Shown here piece after piece: positions 1-7,942 of a stretch of DNA of 64,000 bases. Position 1 is the first letter of the stretch, and each line of letters opens with the position of its first letter. Both the position numbers and the translations under genes were made by a program. The notes beneath the pieces are model-generated. The model was not told where the DNA came from, made no database searches, and saw nothing but the letters and a program-made list of their open reading frames with translations. Source of the DNA: Streptomyces sp. AC1-42W (GTDB lineage Bacteria; Actinomycetota; Actinomycetes; Streptomycetales; Streptomycetaceae); contig NZ_QKWY01000002.1 of the NCBI RefSeq assembly GCF_003248355.1, positions 682,001 through 746,000 on the forward strand, read 5' to 3'.

Positions 1-2319
1 GATCTCCACCCGGGCGCCGGGTTCGAGGAGCCCCAGGTCGCAGGTCGGCGTCCCCGCGTCGCAGGTGCCCCGGGTGCTGGTCAGCTCCTCCAGGCGGACG
101 CCCGGCGGGAGGTCGGCGACGAACGTGGTGCCGGGCGAGGGGGCCGGGCCCCGGTTGGTGACGGTGACGGTGACGTCCACCGATGAGCCGCTCTCCACGG
201 CGGGGAGGGTGGGCGGCGCGGTGACCGTCAGGTCCACCTTCCACTGGAACGCCGGCTCCTTCTGGCGGCCGGGCAGCTCCGCGGTGAGCGGGGTCAGGGT
301 GCCGGTCGCCAGGTCGAGCTGGGACAGCTGCTCGGGGGAGTTCGGCGCCCTGCCCCGGCGGTGGCTGAGGACCAGCCGGGAGGCGTCCGGCGACCAGGCC
401 ACGTCACGCGGCTGGTACGGGCCGGTCGTCTCGACGTCCGGGATCTTCGCGCCGCACGCGGCGGGGTCGTCGCGCCGGTCGGACGGCAGCACGACCCGGC
501 AGTTCTCGCCCTTGGGCGAGGTGACGACGACACTGGCCCGCTGGTTGATCTGGTCGGCGCGGTCCTTGCGGTTGAAGGCGATGGAGGCGCCGTCCGGCGA
601 GAACGCGGGGCTGTCGTCGATGACCTTGCACTCGCCGGGGCAGGCGGTGGCGCTGAGGTCGTGCTGGTCGGCCAGGTCGCCCACCGGGGCCGTCCAGACG
701 TGCTTGATGCCGCCGAGGCCCCGGATCACCTGGTTGCGGGTGAAGGCGATCAGGGTGCCGTCCGAGGACCAGGCGGGCTGCGCGTCGGAGCCCTGCACCT
801 GGTCCGCGGGCGGGACGACCCGGCCGGTGACGCGGCCGGTGGCCCGACCGGTGTCGACGTCCGCGATCAGTACCCGGCTCGTGCGGACGCCGTCCGCGCC
901 TGGTGTGGAGCGCGTGAACACCAGCCGGGTGCCGTCGGGTGAGAACGCGGGGTCGGTGTCCCAGTCGCTCGGGCCCCGCCCCAGGTCCAGCGCCTTCGCG
1001 TGCTCGCCCTCGGTGTCGGTGAGCCAGATCCGCTGGATGCGCTGCCCGTTGTCCGTCTCGAACCGGGTCACGGCGATCTGCCGTCCGTCCGGGGTGTACG
1101 TCTGCCGCTCGGTCCAGGGGTCGTAGCCCTCGCCCGGATGGAACAGCGGGTCGTCGGCGGGGTCGTCGCTGGTGTTGTCCTTGGCCTTCGGGTCCTCGCG
1201 CAGCACGTCGAGCCGGAGGTCGCGGGGGTCGGAGCCGTCCTGCCGCATGTCCTGGAGGGTGACGAGCGCGGCGTCCTTCGTGGTACGGCGGGTGACGACC
1301 GGGACCGGGGCGCCGGCCGGCCCGAGCACCGCCGGCGGCCCGACCTCGCGGTCCTCGTCGAGGACCATCTTCGGGTCGGGGCCGCCGATGGACGTGAGCC
1401 GGTAGACGTGGTCGTAGACGGAGCACCCGCAGTCCGTGTTCGGGCTGAGGAAGTACAGCCCCTCGCCGTCCGGCAGCCAGGCCGCCGACCGGGTGCCCCA
1501 GTCGGCGCCGAGGCCGGCGAAGACCTCACGCCCCTTCCCCGCCTCGTCCGAGACCCGCAGCCGGTGGCCGGTGTCCGTGTCGGAGGTCGGCTCGACGTGC
1601 AGCGTGTAGACGACGCGGGACCGGTGGGCGGCGTCGTTCAGCGGGTTCCACTCGGGCTCGTCCGCGTCGCCCTGCGTGCTGTCGCTGAGGCAGGTCACCG
1701 GGCCGCCGGCCAGGTCGCGTGCGTAGACCTGGGTACCGGGCTCGGGGCCGCCGTCGCTCGCGTACGCGATCCGCTTGCCGTCCGGGGAGAGCGTCGGGGA
1801 CGTCTCGTTCGCGGCCGTGTCCGTCAACCGCTGCGGCTCGCCGCCGGTCACCTTCACCGACCACAGGTCCCGCTGCCCGGTGTCGTCGGCGGAGTCGAAC
1901 ACCACCGTCTGCCCGTCCACCGACAGTTCGGGGTGCGCGGCGTCCATGCCGGAGGTCAGCCTGCGTACGTCGCCCTTCGCGTCGCGTACGTACACCTGCG
2001 GCCGCAGTTCGTCGCGCAGGCTGGTGAAGACGAGTACGTCCCCGCGCCCGTACGGGTCCTGGTCGTAGTGGGCGGGCCCGGAGGTGAACAGGTCCTCGGT
2101 CACCTTCTCCGGCGTGGCCTTGCCCAGGCTGCGGTGGCCGGTCCCGGCGAACACGATCCGTCCGGTGTCCGGAGCCTTCGTGTCCGACGCGGCGGCGGCC
2201 GGCTGCGCGGCCTGCGGTGCGGATACGGACCCCGCCACGAGCAGCGGCGTCAGCAGCACCAGCGCACCCCCGAGCCGCCGCCACCGGGCACTCCTCGCCG
2301 GGCCAGCAGGACCGCCCAC
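1..2319 (-). CDS. Secreted TolB/PD40 beta-propeller protein with DUF11-like tail (partial, runs off the window start)
   Basis: The minus-strand frame is open from a GTG at 2319 to the window edge. AGGTGG lies just upstream of that GTG. The N-terminus is a signal peptide: basic stretch, long Leu/Val/Ala core, then an Ala-rich cleavage zone (residues about 1-42). The body carries many PD40/TolB-type blades with motifs such as SPDGKRIAY, SPDGTRLVF and SPDGASIAF, typical of surface or secreted beta-propellers that bind proteins or glycans. The last visible part reads like a DUF11/CARDB-type beta-sandwich (VTVTVTNRGPAPSPG). No catalytic site is seen. It is not obviously part of the neighbouring injection-system cluster. 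The C-terminus is outside the window. Confidence 0.8.
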   Translation of the reverse strand, partial: MGGPAGPARSARWRRLGGALVLLTPLLVAGSVSAPQAAQPAAAASDTKAPDTGRIVFAGTGHRSLGKATPEKVTEDLFTSGPAHYDQDPYGRGDVLVFTSLRDELRPQVYVRDAKGDVRRLTSGMDAAHPELSVDGQTVVFDSADDTGQRDLWSVKVTGGEPQRLTDTAANETSPTLSPDGKRIAYASDGGPEPGTQVYARDLAGGPVTCLSDSTQGDADEPEWNPLNDAAHRSRVVYTLHVEPTSDTDTGHRLRVSDEAGKGREVFAGLGADWGTRSAAWLPDGEGLYFLSPNTDCGCSVYDHVYRLTSIGGPDPKMVLDEDREVGPPAVLGPAGAPVPVVTRRTTKDAALVTLQDMRQDGSDPRDLRLDVLREDPKAKDNTSDDPADDPLFHPGEGYDPWTERQTYTPDGRQIAVTRFETDNGQRIQRIWLTDTEGEHAKALDLGRGPSDWDTDPAFSPDGTRLVFTRSTPGADGVRTSRVLIADVDTGRATGRVTGRVVPPADQVQGSDAQPAWSSDGTLIAFTRNQVIRGLGGIKHVWTAPVGDLADQHDLSATACPGECKVIDDSPAFSPDGASIAFNRKDRADQINQRASVVVTSPKGENCRVVLPSDRRDDPAACGAKIPDVETTGPYQPRDVAWSPDASRLVLSHRRGRAPNSPEQLSQLDLATGTLTPLTAELPGRQKEPAFQWKVDLTVTAPPTLPAVESGSSVDVTVTVTNRGPAPSPGTTFVADLPPGVRLEELTSTRGTCDAGTPTCDLGLLEPGARVEI

Positions 2320-2507
2320 GGTCCACCTCGCAGTCTGTGTCGATGGATCTCCACATCGAGCATCACCCCCAAGGGGGCGAGGGAACAGGGCCCGCGGTAC
2401 CGGGGACGGGGAAGAACGGCTGCCCTTTGCGGCTCCGCGCCTCCCCGCCCCGGCCACCGAGGGGGCAACGACGGCTGCCTCCCCGGTGCCCCGGTCCGGT
2501 GTGTGTG

Positions 2508-3230
2508 TCAGATGAGGCCGTGGCGCATCGCGTAGCCCACCGCGTGTGCCCGGTTGCGCAGGTTGAGTCTGGTCGCGACCTCGTGCAGCACGTTCTTGAC
2601 GGTGCGTTCGGAGTACGAGGTCTTCTGGGCGATCTCCGCCGTGCCGTAGCCCTCCGACACCAGCCGGATCATCTCCGCCTCACGCGTCGTGAGCGTGGAC
2701 AGGGAGAGCCCCCTCGGGTCCAGGACCGAGCGGTGCAGGCTGCTGACGTGGTCGATGAGCTTGCCGAGGAGGTCGCCGGGAAGGACCCCCTCGCCCTTCG
2801 CGACGGCCGTCACGAGATGCACGAGGCGGTCCTGGTCGGCCTCGCCGCGCCGCAGCACGGCCGCGACCCCGTACTCGATCAGGGTCTGCAGGGCGCCCGC
2901 CTCGAAGTAGCCGACGACCAGGCCGGTGCGGGTCGCGGTGTTGCGCTGGAGGCGGTGCAGGAGCTGCACGGCCGGTTCGTTCACCATGTCCACCACGACG
3001 AGGGAGACCTGGGCGCGGTCCGCCTCCTCGTCCGGTACCAGCTCGATCTCCGGGCGCTGGCGCAGCTGCTGCACCACCCCGGTCCGCAGTATCAGGTCCT
3101 CCGCGTACACCGCGACCGCGATCCGGCCGAGTGCGGGGGCGTGCGGGGCGGGTGCGGGGAGTTCGGGCGGCGAGAGGGCGCGCAGGCCCGCCGCCTCCTT
3201 CGTCGTCATGTCTGTCGTGATGGTCGTCAT
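2508..3230 (-). CDS. LuxR/FixJ-type response-regulator-like transcription factor
   Basis: A protein of 240 aa starting at ATG 3230 (MTTITTD), with AAGGA five bases upstream. A longer open frame exists upstream but has shadow-like composition. Residues about 35-150 look like a degenerate receiver domain (VAVYAEDLILRTGVVQQL, VSLVVVDMVN). Residues about 170-235 are a LuxR helix-turn-helix (LTTREAEMIRLVSEGYGTAEIA, then SERTVKNVLHEVATRL). It is divergent from the contractile injection cluster across about 200 bp. A LuxR-type regulator at this position is known for Streptomyces CIS loci, so control of that cluster is the natural inference. The phosphoacceptor Asp is not obvious, so it may act independently of phosphorylation. 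Confidence 0.85.
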   Translation of the reverse strand: MTTITTDMTTKEAAGLRALSPPELPAPAPHAPALGRIAVAVYAEDLILRTGVVQQLRQRPEIELVPDEEADRAQVSLVVVDMVNEPAVQLLHRLQRNTATRTGLVVGYFEAGALQTLIEYGVAAVLRRGEADQDRLVHLVTAVAKGEGVLPGDLLGKLIDHVSSLHRSVLDPRGLSLSTLTTREAEMIRLVSEGYGTAEIAQKTSYSERTVKNVLHEVATRLNLRNRAHAVGYAMRHGLI

Positions 3231-3430
3231 GTGCTCGTCCTTCTGGGCCGCTTCCGTCGCTGTCCGTTCCGTCCGGTGCCGTACGCGTTCGTCCGGTGTG
3301 CGCAGGGCGACCGGGCCCGGGGATGCGGTGCGGGCATCCGGCGCGGGTGTGCCGCCGGGGCACCGCGCGTGCCCGCACATTGCCCTCGCGCCCCTGCTGC
3401 CGGGAGCGCGGTGCGGCCTAGCGTCGCATC
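3231..3430. promoter_or_regulatory. Divergent promoter region between the LuxR regulator and the CIS cluster
   Basis: These 200 bp separate divergent start codons. The only clear signal is the AAGGA ribosome binding site of the regulator; the GTG at 3431 has no strong Shine-Dalgarno. A shared control region is inferred from position only. Confidence 0.4.
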
Positions 3431-4783
3431 GTGACCACATCTGCCGAACTCGACATGCCCACGGTGACGGTGTCGCCCGGCGCCGAAGCGACGACCACGC
3501 TGACCGTGCGCAACGACGGCGACATCGTCGAGGCGTACTCCCTCGACGTGGTCGGCGACTGCGCGGCATGGACCACGGTGGAACCGGCACGGGTCTCGCT
3601 CTATCCGGGCACCTCGGAGACCGTCACGGTGCGGTTCGCGCCGCCCCGGTCGCACGAGGTGCGGGCAGGCGAACTGCCCCTGGGGATAAAGGTGCTGCCC
3701 GCCGAGCACCCCGAGGCGGTGGCCGTCCCCGAGATGACGGTGGTCGTCGAGCCGTTCCACGAGCTGCGCGCGAGCCTGGAACCGGGCCGCCGCCGGGGCT
3801 GGCTGGGCGCCCGCTTCCGTACGGCGGTGCAGAACCGGGGGAACGCTCCCGTCGACATCGCGTTCGCCGGGCGGCAGCAGGGCGAGGAGCTGCGGCTCGC
3901 GTTCACGCCGGAGCGGCGGCGCCTGGAGCCCGGCGAGTCGGCGGAGTCGGGGCTCAAGGTCCGGGCCCGCAAGCTGATCTGGTTCGGCGCCCCGGCGGAC
4001 TGGCCGTTCGAGGTCGTCGTCGGGGAGCCGGAGGCCGAGGGTGGCGCGCCCGTCGAGGACGCGCGGGCCGACCGGGCGCGGGCCGAGACCCTGCAGGGCG
4101 AGTTCGCCCAGCTCCCGCTGCTGCCGCGCTGGCTGCTGATCCTGCTCGCGGCGATCCTGGCGCTGCTGCTCGCCTGGTTCGCGCTGGTGCGGCCGGCCAT
4201 CCGGTCCACCGCCGAGGAGGCGGGCGCCAAGGCCGCGCAGGAGGAGAACCGGCAGGCCCGGCAGGAGGGCGGAGCCGCGTCCGGCGGTGCCACCGGGGGC
4301 GGCCAGGGCCGGCCGAAGGGGCAGGGGCAGGGGAGCACGGCGGGCGCGGACGGGACCGGCGGAGGCGGCGGCACGGGCGGCTCGGGCGCGACCGGGTCCA
4401 CCGGCGGAGCCGGCGAGCAGCAGAGCTCCGCGACGATCGACGTGCAGACGCGTCCGGGGGGCAAGGAAACCCGCACCTATGTGGTCCCGCAAGGCAAGAC
4501 TTTCGGTGTCACGGACATCGTCGTGGCCAATTTCCAGGGCGACGAGGGGCTGCTGACCATCTCCTTCGGCGAGCGGAAGATCACCACGATCGCGCTGGAG
4601 ACGTTCAGGAACCAGGACTATCACTGGGTCACCCCCATTCAGATTCCGGAGAACGCGGCGGTCACCGCTTTTGTGACCTGTGCCAAGCCCGGGACTCCGG
4701 CCACCGGCAGGCAGGCTTCCCGGTGCCACCAAGTAGTCAATGTCAGCGGTGTGCTGACCGATGTCTCGCGGGATGAACGATAG
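3431..4783 (+). CDS. CIS-cluster membrane-anchored beta-sandwich protein ('hydrolytic protein' type)
   Basis: A protein of 450 aa from a GTG start. Residues 1-110 and 110-200 look like two Ig-like/COG1470-type beta-sandwich domains (VSPGAEATTTLTVRNDGD; RTAVQNRGNAPVDIAF). One hydrophobic helix follows at about 232-252 (LPRWLLILLAAILALLLAW), then a charged coiled stretch, a Gly/Ser/Thr-rich linker (290-340) and a C-terminal globular domain with two Cys. Comparable genes annotated 'hydrolytic protein' occur in Streptomyces CIS clusters, but I see no hydrolase motif, so the name is not evidence of activity. It may link the particle to the membrane or act in assembly; that role is inferred from neighbourhood only. 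It is the first gene after the divergent regulator and is followed by 479 bp before the sheath gene. Confidence 0.75.
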   Translation: MTTSAELDMPTVTVSPGAEATTTLTVRNDGDIVEAYSLDVVGDCAAWTTVEPARVSLYPGTSETVTVRFAPPRSHEVRAGELPLGIKVLPAEHPEAVAVPEMTVVVEPFHELRASLEPGRRRGWLGARFRTAVQNRGNAPVDIAFAGRQQGEELRLAFTPERRRLEPGESAESGLKVRARKLIWFGAPADWPFEVVVGEPEAEGGAPVEDARADRARAETLQGEFAQLPLLPRWLLILLAAILALLLAWFALVRPAIRSTAEEAGAKAAQEENRQARQEGGAASGGATGGGQGRPKGQGQGSTAGADGTGGGGGTGGSGATGSTGGAGEQQSSATIDVQTRPGGKETRTYVVPQGKTFGVTDIVVANFQGDEGLLTISFGERKITTIALETFRNQDYHWVTPIQIPENAAVTAFVTCAKPGTPATGRQASRCHQVVNVSGVLTDVSRDER

Positions 4784-5262
4784 CGCCGGGCGCTCGTACT
4801 TCTGTTCCGGTGATGGGAACGGCAGCCGGTGCTACCTGCGCTGATGATCCATCGGGCGTTCATCCGGATGTGTCCCTTCCCACATCAGGACACACGCGCA
4901 AGTGCTGGACGCGTAAATGCGCGGAGTACGGGCAGCCGGTGAATGAAGCCGTTCCCGGGGCGATTCCCGGTCATTTCCGGTCGCATTGAATGGACTGGAC
5001 CACTCCGGTGTGCGCAGGCCGGAGCGGATTCGGCTTCCTCCGGTTGCTCCGGACCACGGTGGAAATCCGGCCGATCTCGCTGCTTCGGCCGATAATTTCT
5101 GGCTGAAATTCATCCCTTGCGGCGGTGTCGGCGTGTGACCGGCCCCACAGGCCCGGAAAGGCAGCGGCCCTGCCCCCCGGCCAGGACTTTGGGGCCTACT
5201 GCCCGCGCGCACCCGCTGGGAAGACTGGGCGGGCGAACGACTGACCAGCCGAAGGAGCGAGC
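4784..5262. promoter_or_regulatory. 479-bp gap upstream of the sheath gene
   Basis: No convincing coding frame is seen. The stretch is less GC-rich than its surroundings and ends in GAAGGAGCGAGC just before the sheath ATG, a strong ribosome binding site. The motif GGCAGCCGGTG occurs near 4811 and a near copy near 4931. A promoter for the high-output structural genes is likely here, but no -10/-35 pair stands out. Confidence 0.35.
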
Positions 5263-6780
5263 ATGCCGTCGTACCTCACCCCAGGTGTTTACGTGGAGGA
5301 GGTGCAGTCCGGAGCACGGCCCATCGAGGGAGTCGGCACCGCGGTCGCCGCCTTCGTCGGCTTCGCCGAGACCGGCCCGTTCCACCGGCCGACGCTGGTG
5401 ACCAGCTGGGACCAGTACGTTTCGACCTTCGGCACCTTCACCCCGGACACGTACCTCACGCTCGCCGTCCACGGGTTCTTCAGCAACGGCGGCGGCGCCG
5501 CGTACATCGTGCGCGTCGGCGGCCCCGCCGAGGGCGCCCCGCAGGAGATCGCCCCGGCGCCCTCCGTGGCCATCGGCGGCTTCCTGGTCTCCGCCCGGCC
5601 CGGCGCCGGCGACGGCATCTCCATCGAGGTCGCCGACGCCGAGGGCGAGAACCCGCCGGAGGACCGGTTCCGGCTGCTGGTGAGGCAGGGCGGCAAGGTC
5701 GCGGAGACCTTCGACACCTCCGTACGCAAGAACGTCAAGGGCTACCTGGTCACCCAGGCCCGCCAGTCCAAGCTCATCGAGGTCACCGAGCAGCCCGGCG
5801 CCGCCCAGAGCCGCCCCGAGAAGCAGAGCCTCACCCTCGCCCCCGCCACCCCGGGCACCGCCACCGGCCGCACCGGCGCCGTCGAGTTCGTCGGCGACGC
5901 GGCGGAGCGCACGGGCATCGCGGCCCTGGAGGCGATCGACGAGATCACCATGGTGGCCGTCCCCGACCTGATGAGCGCCCACCAGCGCGGCGACCTGGAC
6001 GACGAGGGCGTCCGCGCCGTGCAGCTCGCCGTCATCGCGCACTGCGAGCAGATGGGCGACCGGGTCGCCGTCCTGGACACCCCGCCCGGCATGAACGCCC
6101 AGCGTGTACGCACCTGGCGCAACGACGACGCCGGCTACGACTCCCGCTACGCCACGGTCTACTACCCCTGGCTCAAGGTCCTCGACCCGGCGTCCGGCCG
6201 GCAGACCCTGATGCCGCCCAGCGGCCACGTCGCCGGTGTCTGGGCGCGCAGCGACGGCGAGCGCGGAGTCCACAAGGCGCCCGCCAACGAGGTCATCCGG
6301 GGCGCCCTGGACCTCGAACTCCGGCTCAGCCGGGGCGAGCAGGACCTCCTCAACCCGATCGGCGTCAACTGCGTGCGCGCCTTCCCCGGCCGGGGCATCC
6401 GGATCTGGGGCGCCCGCACCCTCTCCTCCGACCCGGCCTGGCGCTACCTCAACGTCCGCCGGCTCTTCAACTACCTGGAGGAGTCCATCCTCCTGGGCAC
6501 CCAGTGGGTCGTCTTCGAGCCCAACGACGACCGCCTCTGGTCGAGCATCCGGCGCAACGTCACCGCGTTCCTCTCCGAGGAGTGGCGCCGGGGCGCGCTC
6601 TTCGGCCGTACGGCGGAGGAGGCGTTCTACGTCAAGTGCGACCGGGACAACAACCCGCAGGAGTCCATCGACCTCGGCCAGGTCGTGTGCGAGATCGGCG
6701 TCGCCCCGGTGAAGCCCGCCGAGTTCGTCGTCTTCCGCCTCTCGCAGTTCTCGGACAGCACCAGCCTCGTGGACGAGTGA
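5263..6780 (+). CDS. cis2: Contractile injection system tail sheath protein
   Basis: A protein of 505 aa, a usual length for eCIS/phage sheath subunits. The N-terminus is diagnostic (MPSYLTPGVYVEEVQSG, then TAVAAFVGFAETGPF). The C-terminal sheath domain has the typical RLFNYLEESI and WVVFEPNDDRLW strings, with an IGVAPVKPAEFVVFR end used in inter-subunit strand exchange. It polymerises around the inner tube and contracts to drive it forward. The start is well set by GAAGGAGCGAGC. In Streptomyces such sheaths build intracellular or membrane-attached particles linked to stress-induced cell death and development (recalled literature). A hairpin and 65 bp separate it from the tube gene. Confidence 0.95.
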   Translation: MPSYLTPGVYVEEVQSGARPIEGVGTAVAAFVGFAETGPFHRPTLVTSWDQYVSTFGTFTPDTYLTLAVHGFFSNGGGAAYIVRVGGPAEGAPQEIAPAPSVAIGGFLVSARPGAGDGISIEVADAEGENPPEDRFRLLVRQGGKVAETFDTSVRKNVKGYLVTQARQSKLIEVTEQPGAAQSRPEKQSLTLAPATPGTATGRTGAVEFVGDAAERTGIAALEAIDEITMVAVPDLMSAHQRGDLDDEGVRAVQLAVIAHCEQMGDRVAVLDTPPGMNAQRVRTWRNDDAGYDSRYATVYYPWLKVLDPASGRQTLMPPSGHVAGVWARSDGERGVHKAPANEVIRGALDLELRLSRGEQDLLNPIGVNCVRAFPGRGIRIWGARTLSSDPAWRYLNVRRLFNYLEESILLGTQWVVFEPNDDRLWSSIRRNVTAFLSEEWRRGALFGRTAEEAFYVKCDRDNNPQESIDLGQVVCEIGVAPVKPAEFVVFRLSQFSDSTSLVDE

Positions 6781-6782
6781 CC

Positions 6783-6800
6783 CACCCCTTCCCAGGGGTG
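6783..6800 (+). terminator. Short hairpin between sheath and tube genes
   Basis: CACCCCT and AGGGGTG form a 7-bp perfect stem with a 4-base loop three bases after the sheath stop. There is no T-run. It may be a partial terminator or mRNA stabiliser that sets sheath to tube ratio. Confidence 0.4.
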
Positions 6801-6845
6801 ACCCGGCAGGCAACAGACAACGAACGGAACAGGTGACACACAGTC

Positions 6846-7286
6846 ATGGCAGAGGGCGATGCTCTTTCCACCCACGTCTTCGGCGTGCAGCTCGGCGGCT
6901 ACCTCGTGGAGTCCATCCAGGAGATCAGCGGGCTGACGGTCGAGGAAGAGGTGGTCGAGGTCCGGCAGGTGACCTCCACCGGCAAGCAGATCATCCGCAA
7001 GCAGCCCGGCGCGCGCCAGGCCGGCGAGGTGACGATCACCCGAGGGCTCGACAAGAGCAGCGAGTTCACCAAGTGGATCAAGGAGACGCTGAACAACGGC
7101 GCCGTCGACACCGCTCGGCAGAACCTCACCATCGAGATCAAGGACTCCAAGGGCGAGACCGTCCGCCGCATCCAGCTGATGCAGGGCTGGGCCAGCCGCT
7201 GGGAGGGCCCCTCCCTCAAGGCCGGCGAGTCCAGCGCGGCCACCGAGACGGTCACCATCACCTTCGAGGAGATCGTCGTCGAATGA
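6846..7286 (+). CDS. cis1a: CIS inner tube protein 1 (T4 gp19/Hcp-like)
   Basis: A protein of 146 aa that matches the gp19-like tube family in length and layout: N-terminal VFGVQLGGYLVESIQEISGL, central VEVRQVTSTGKQIIRKQPG, C-terminal WEGPSLKAGESSAATETVTITFEEI. Hexamers of this protein stack into the rigid tube inside the sheath. It sits 65 bp after the sheath gene, the standard eCIS order, and its stop overlaps the start of the next gene. A second, divergent tube-family gene lies at 10939, and that one probably forms the baseplate-proximal tube ring. Confidence 0.92.
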   Translation: MAEGDALSTHVFGVQLGGYLVESIQEISGLTVEEEVVEVRQVTSTGKQIIRKQPGARQAGEVTITRGLDKSSEFTKWIKETLNNGAVDTARQNLTIEIKDSKGETVRRIQLMQGWASRWEGPSLKAGESSAATETVTITFEEIVVE

Positions 7287-7783
7287 GGCGCAGGACCGTT
7301 TCCGGCGGCGGCCTCGAAGAGGTCCTGGACTCCCTGGCCGCCGCCGCGCCCGCGCAGCGCGAGGCCGCCCCGGCGGCGGCCCCCGCGCCCACCCCGGCCG
7401 CCCCGCCCGTCCGCCGGCCCGACGAGTTCGACTTCGAGCTGCCGCGCGGCTACGTGGACGACGAGGGCCGGGTCCACCGGACCGGCACCATGCGGCTGGC
7501 CACCGCCCGCGACGAACTGCGCCCGCAGATCGACCTGCGGGTCAAGGAGAACCCGGCCTACCTCAGCGTCGTGCTCCTCAGCCAGGTCATCACCCGGCTC
7601 GGCACGATCACCGATGTGCACGCCGGGGTGGTGGAGCGGATGTACGCCACCGACGTGGCGTTCCTCCAGGACTTCTACCGCCGCATCAACAGCGAGGGCC
7701 ACACCCACGCGGCCGTCACCTGCCCGCTGTGCCAGGGCACGTTCGAGGTGGACCTGTCGGGTGAGCGCCTGGGGGAATCGTGA
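7283..7783 (+). CDS. CIS small tail protein, possible tube/tail-assembly chaperone
   Basis: A protein of 166 aa, translationally coupled to the tube gene by an ATGA overlap. Residues 1-45 are Ala/Pro-rich and probably disordered. Residues 50-165 are a compact domain (FDFELPRGYVDDEGRVHRTGTMRLATARDE; LSQVITRLGTI) ending with a CPLC motif and a downstream acidic strand. This is the pattern of the 'phage tail assembly protein' genes that follow tube genes in actinobacterial eCIS loci. Its exact role is unknown; chaperoning tube subunits is inferred from position. Confidence 0.7.
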   Translation: MRRRTVSGGGLEEVLDSLAAAAPAQREAAPAAAPAPTPAAPPVRRPDEFDFELPRGYVDDEGRVHRTGTMRLATARDELRPQIDLRVKENPAYLSVVLLSQVITRLGTITDVHAGVVERMYATDVAFLQDFYRRINSEGHTHAAVTCPLCQGTFEVDLSGERLGES

Positions 7784-7938
7784 CGTACGCGCCTTCCCGG
7801 CTGCGGGAGGAGCTCGCGTACATCGCCTACCACTTCCACTGGCAGCGTGAGGAGATCCTCGACCTCACCCACGGTGAGCGGCAGGAATGGGTGAGGGAGA
7901 TAGCGCGGATCAACACCCGCGTCAACGAGAGCGGGTGA
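7780..7938 (+). CDS. Small DUF6760-like CIS protein
   Basis: A protein of 52 aa from a GTG overlapping the previous stop. The sequence includes LREELAYIAYHFHWQREEILDL and ends in VREIARIN. The Tyr/His/Trp-rich AYHFHW core, followed by a short helix, is what I recall for DUF6760, a tiny family found almost only beside tail genes. It resembles the second part of split phage tail-assembly chaperone pairs. The function is not known. Confidence 0.65.
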   Translation: MTYAPSRLREELAYIAYHFHWQREEILDLTHGERQEWVREIARINTRVNESG

Positions 7939-7942
7939 GGGC

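Noticed and set aside
1000..2535. Long + strand open frame of 511 codons opposite the TolB-type gene
   Set aside because: Arg/Pro/Val-rich shadow of the minus-strand beta-propeller gene; no motif and the wrong third-position G+C pattern.
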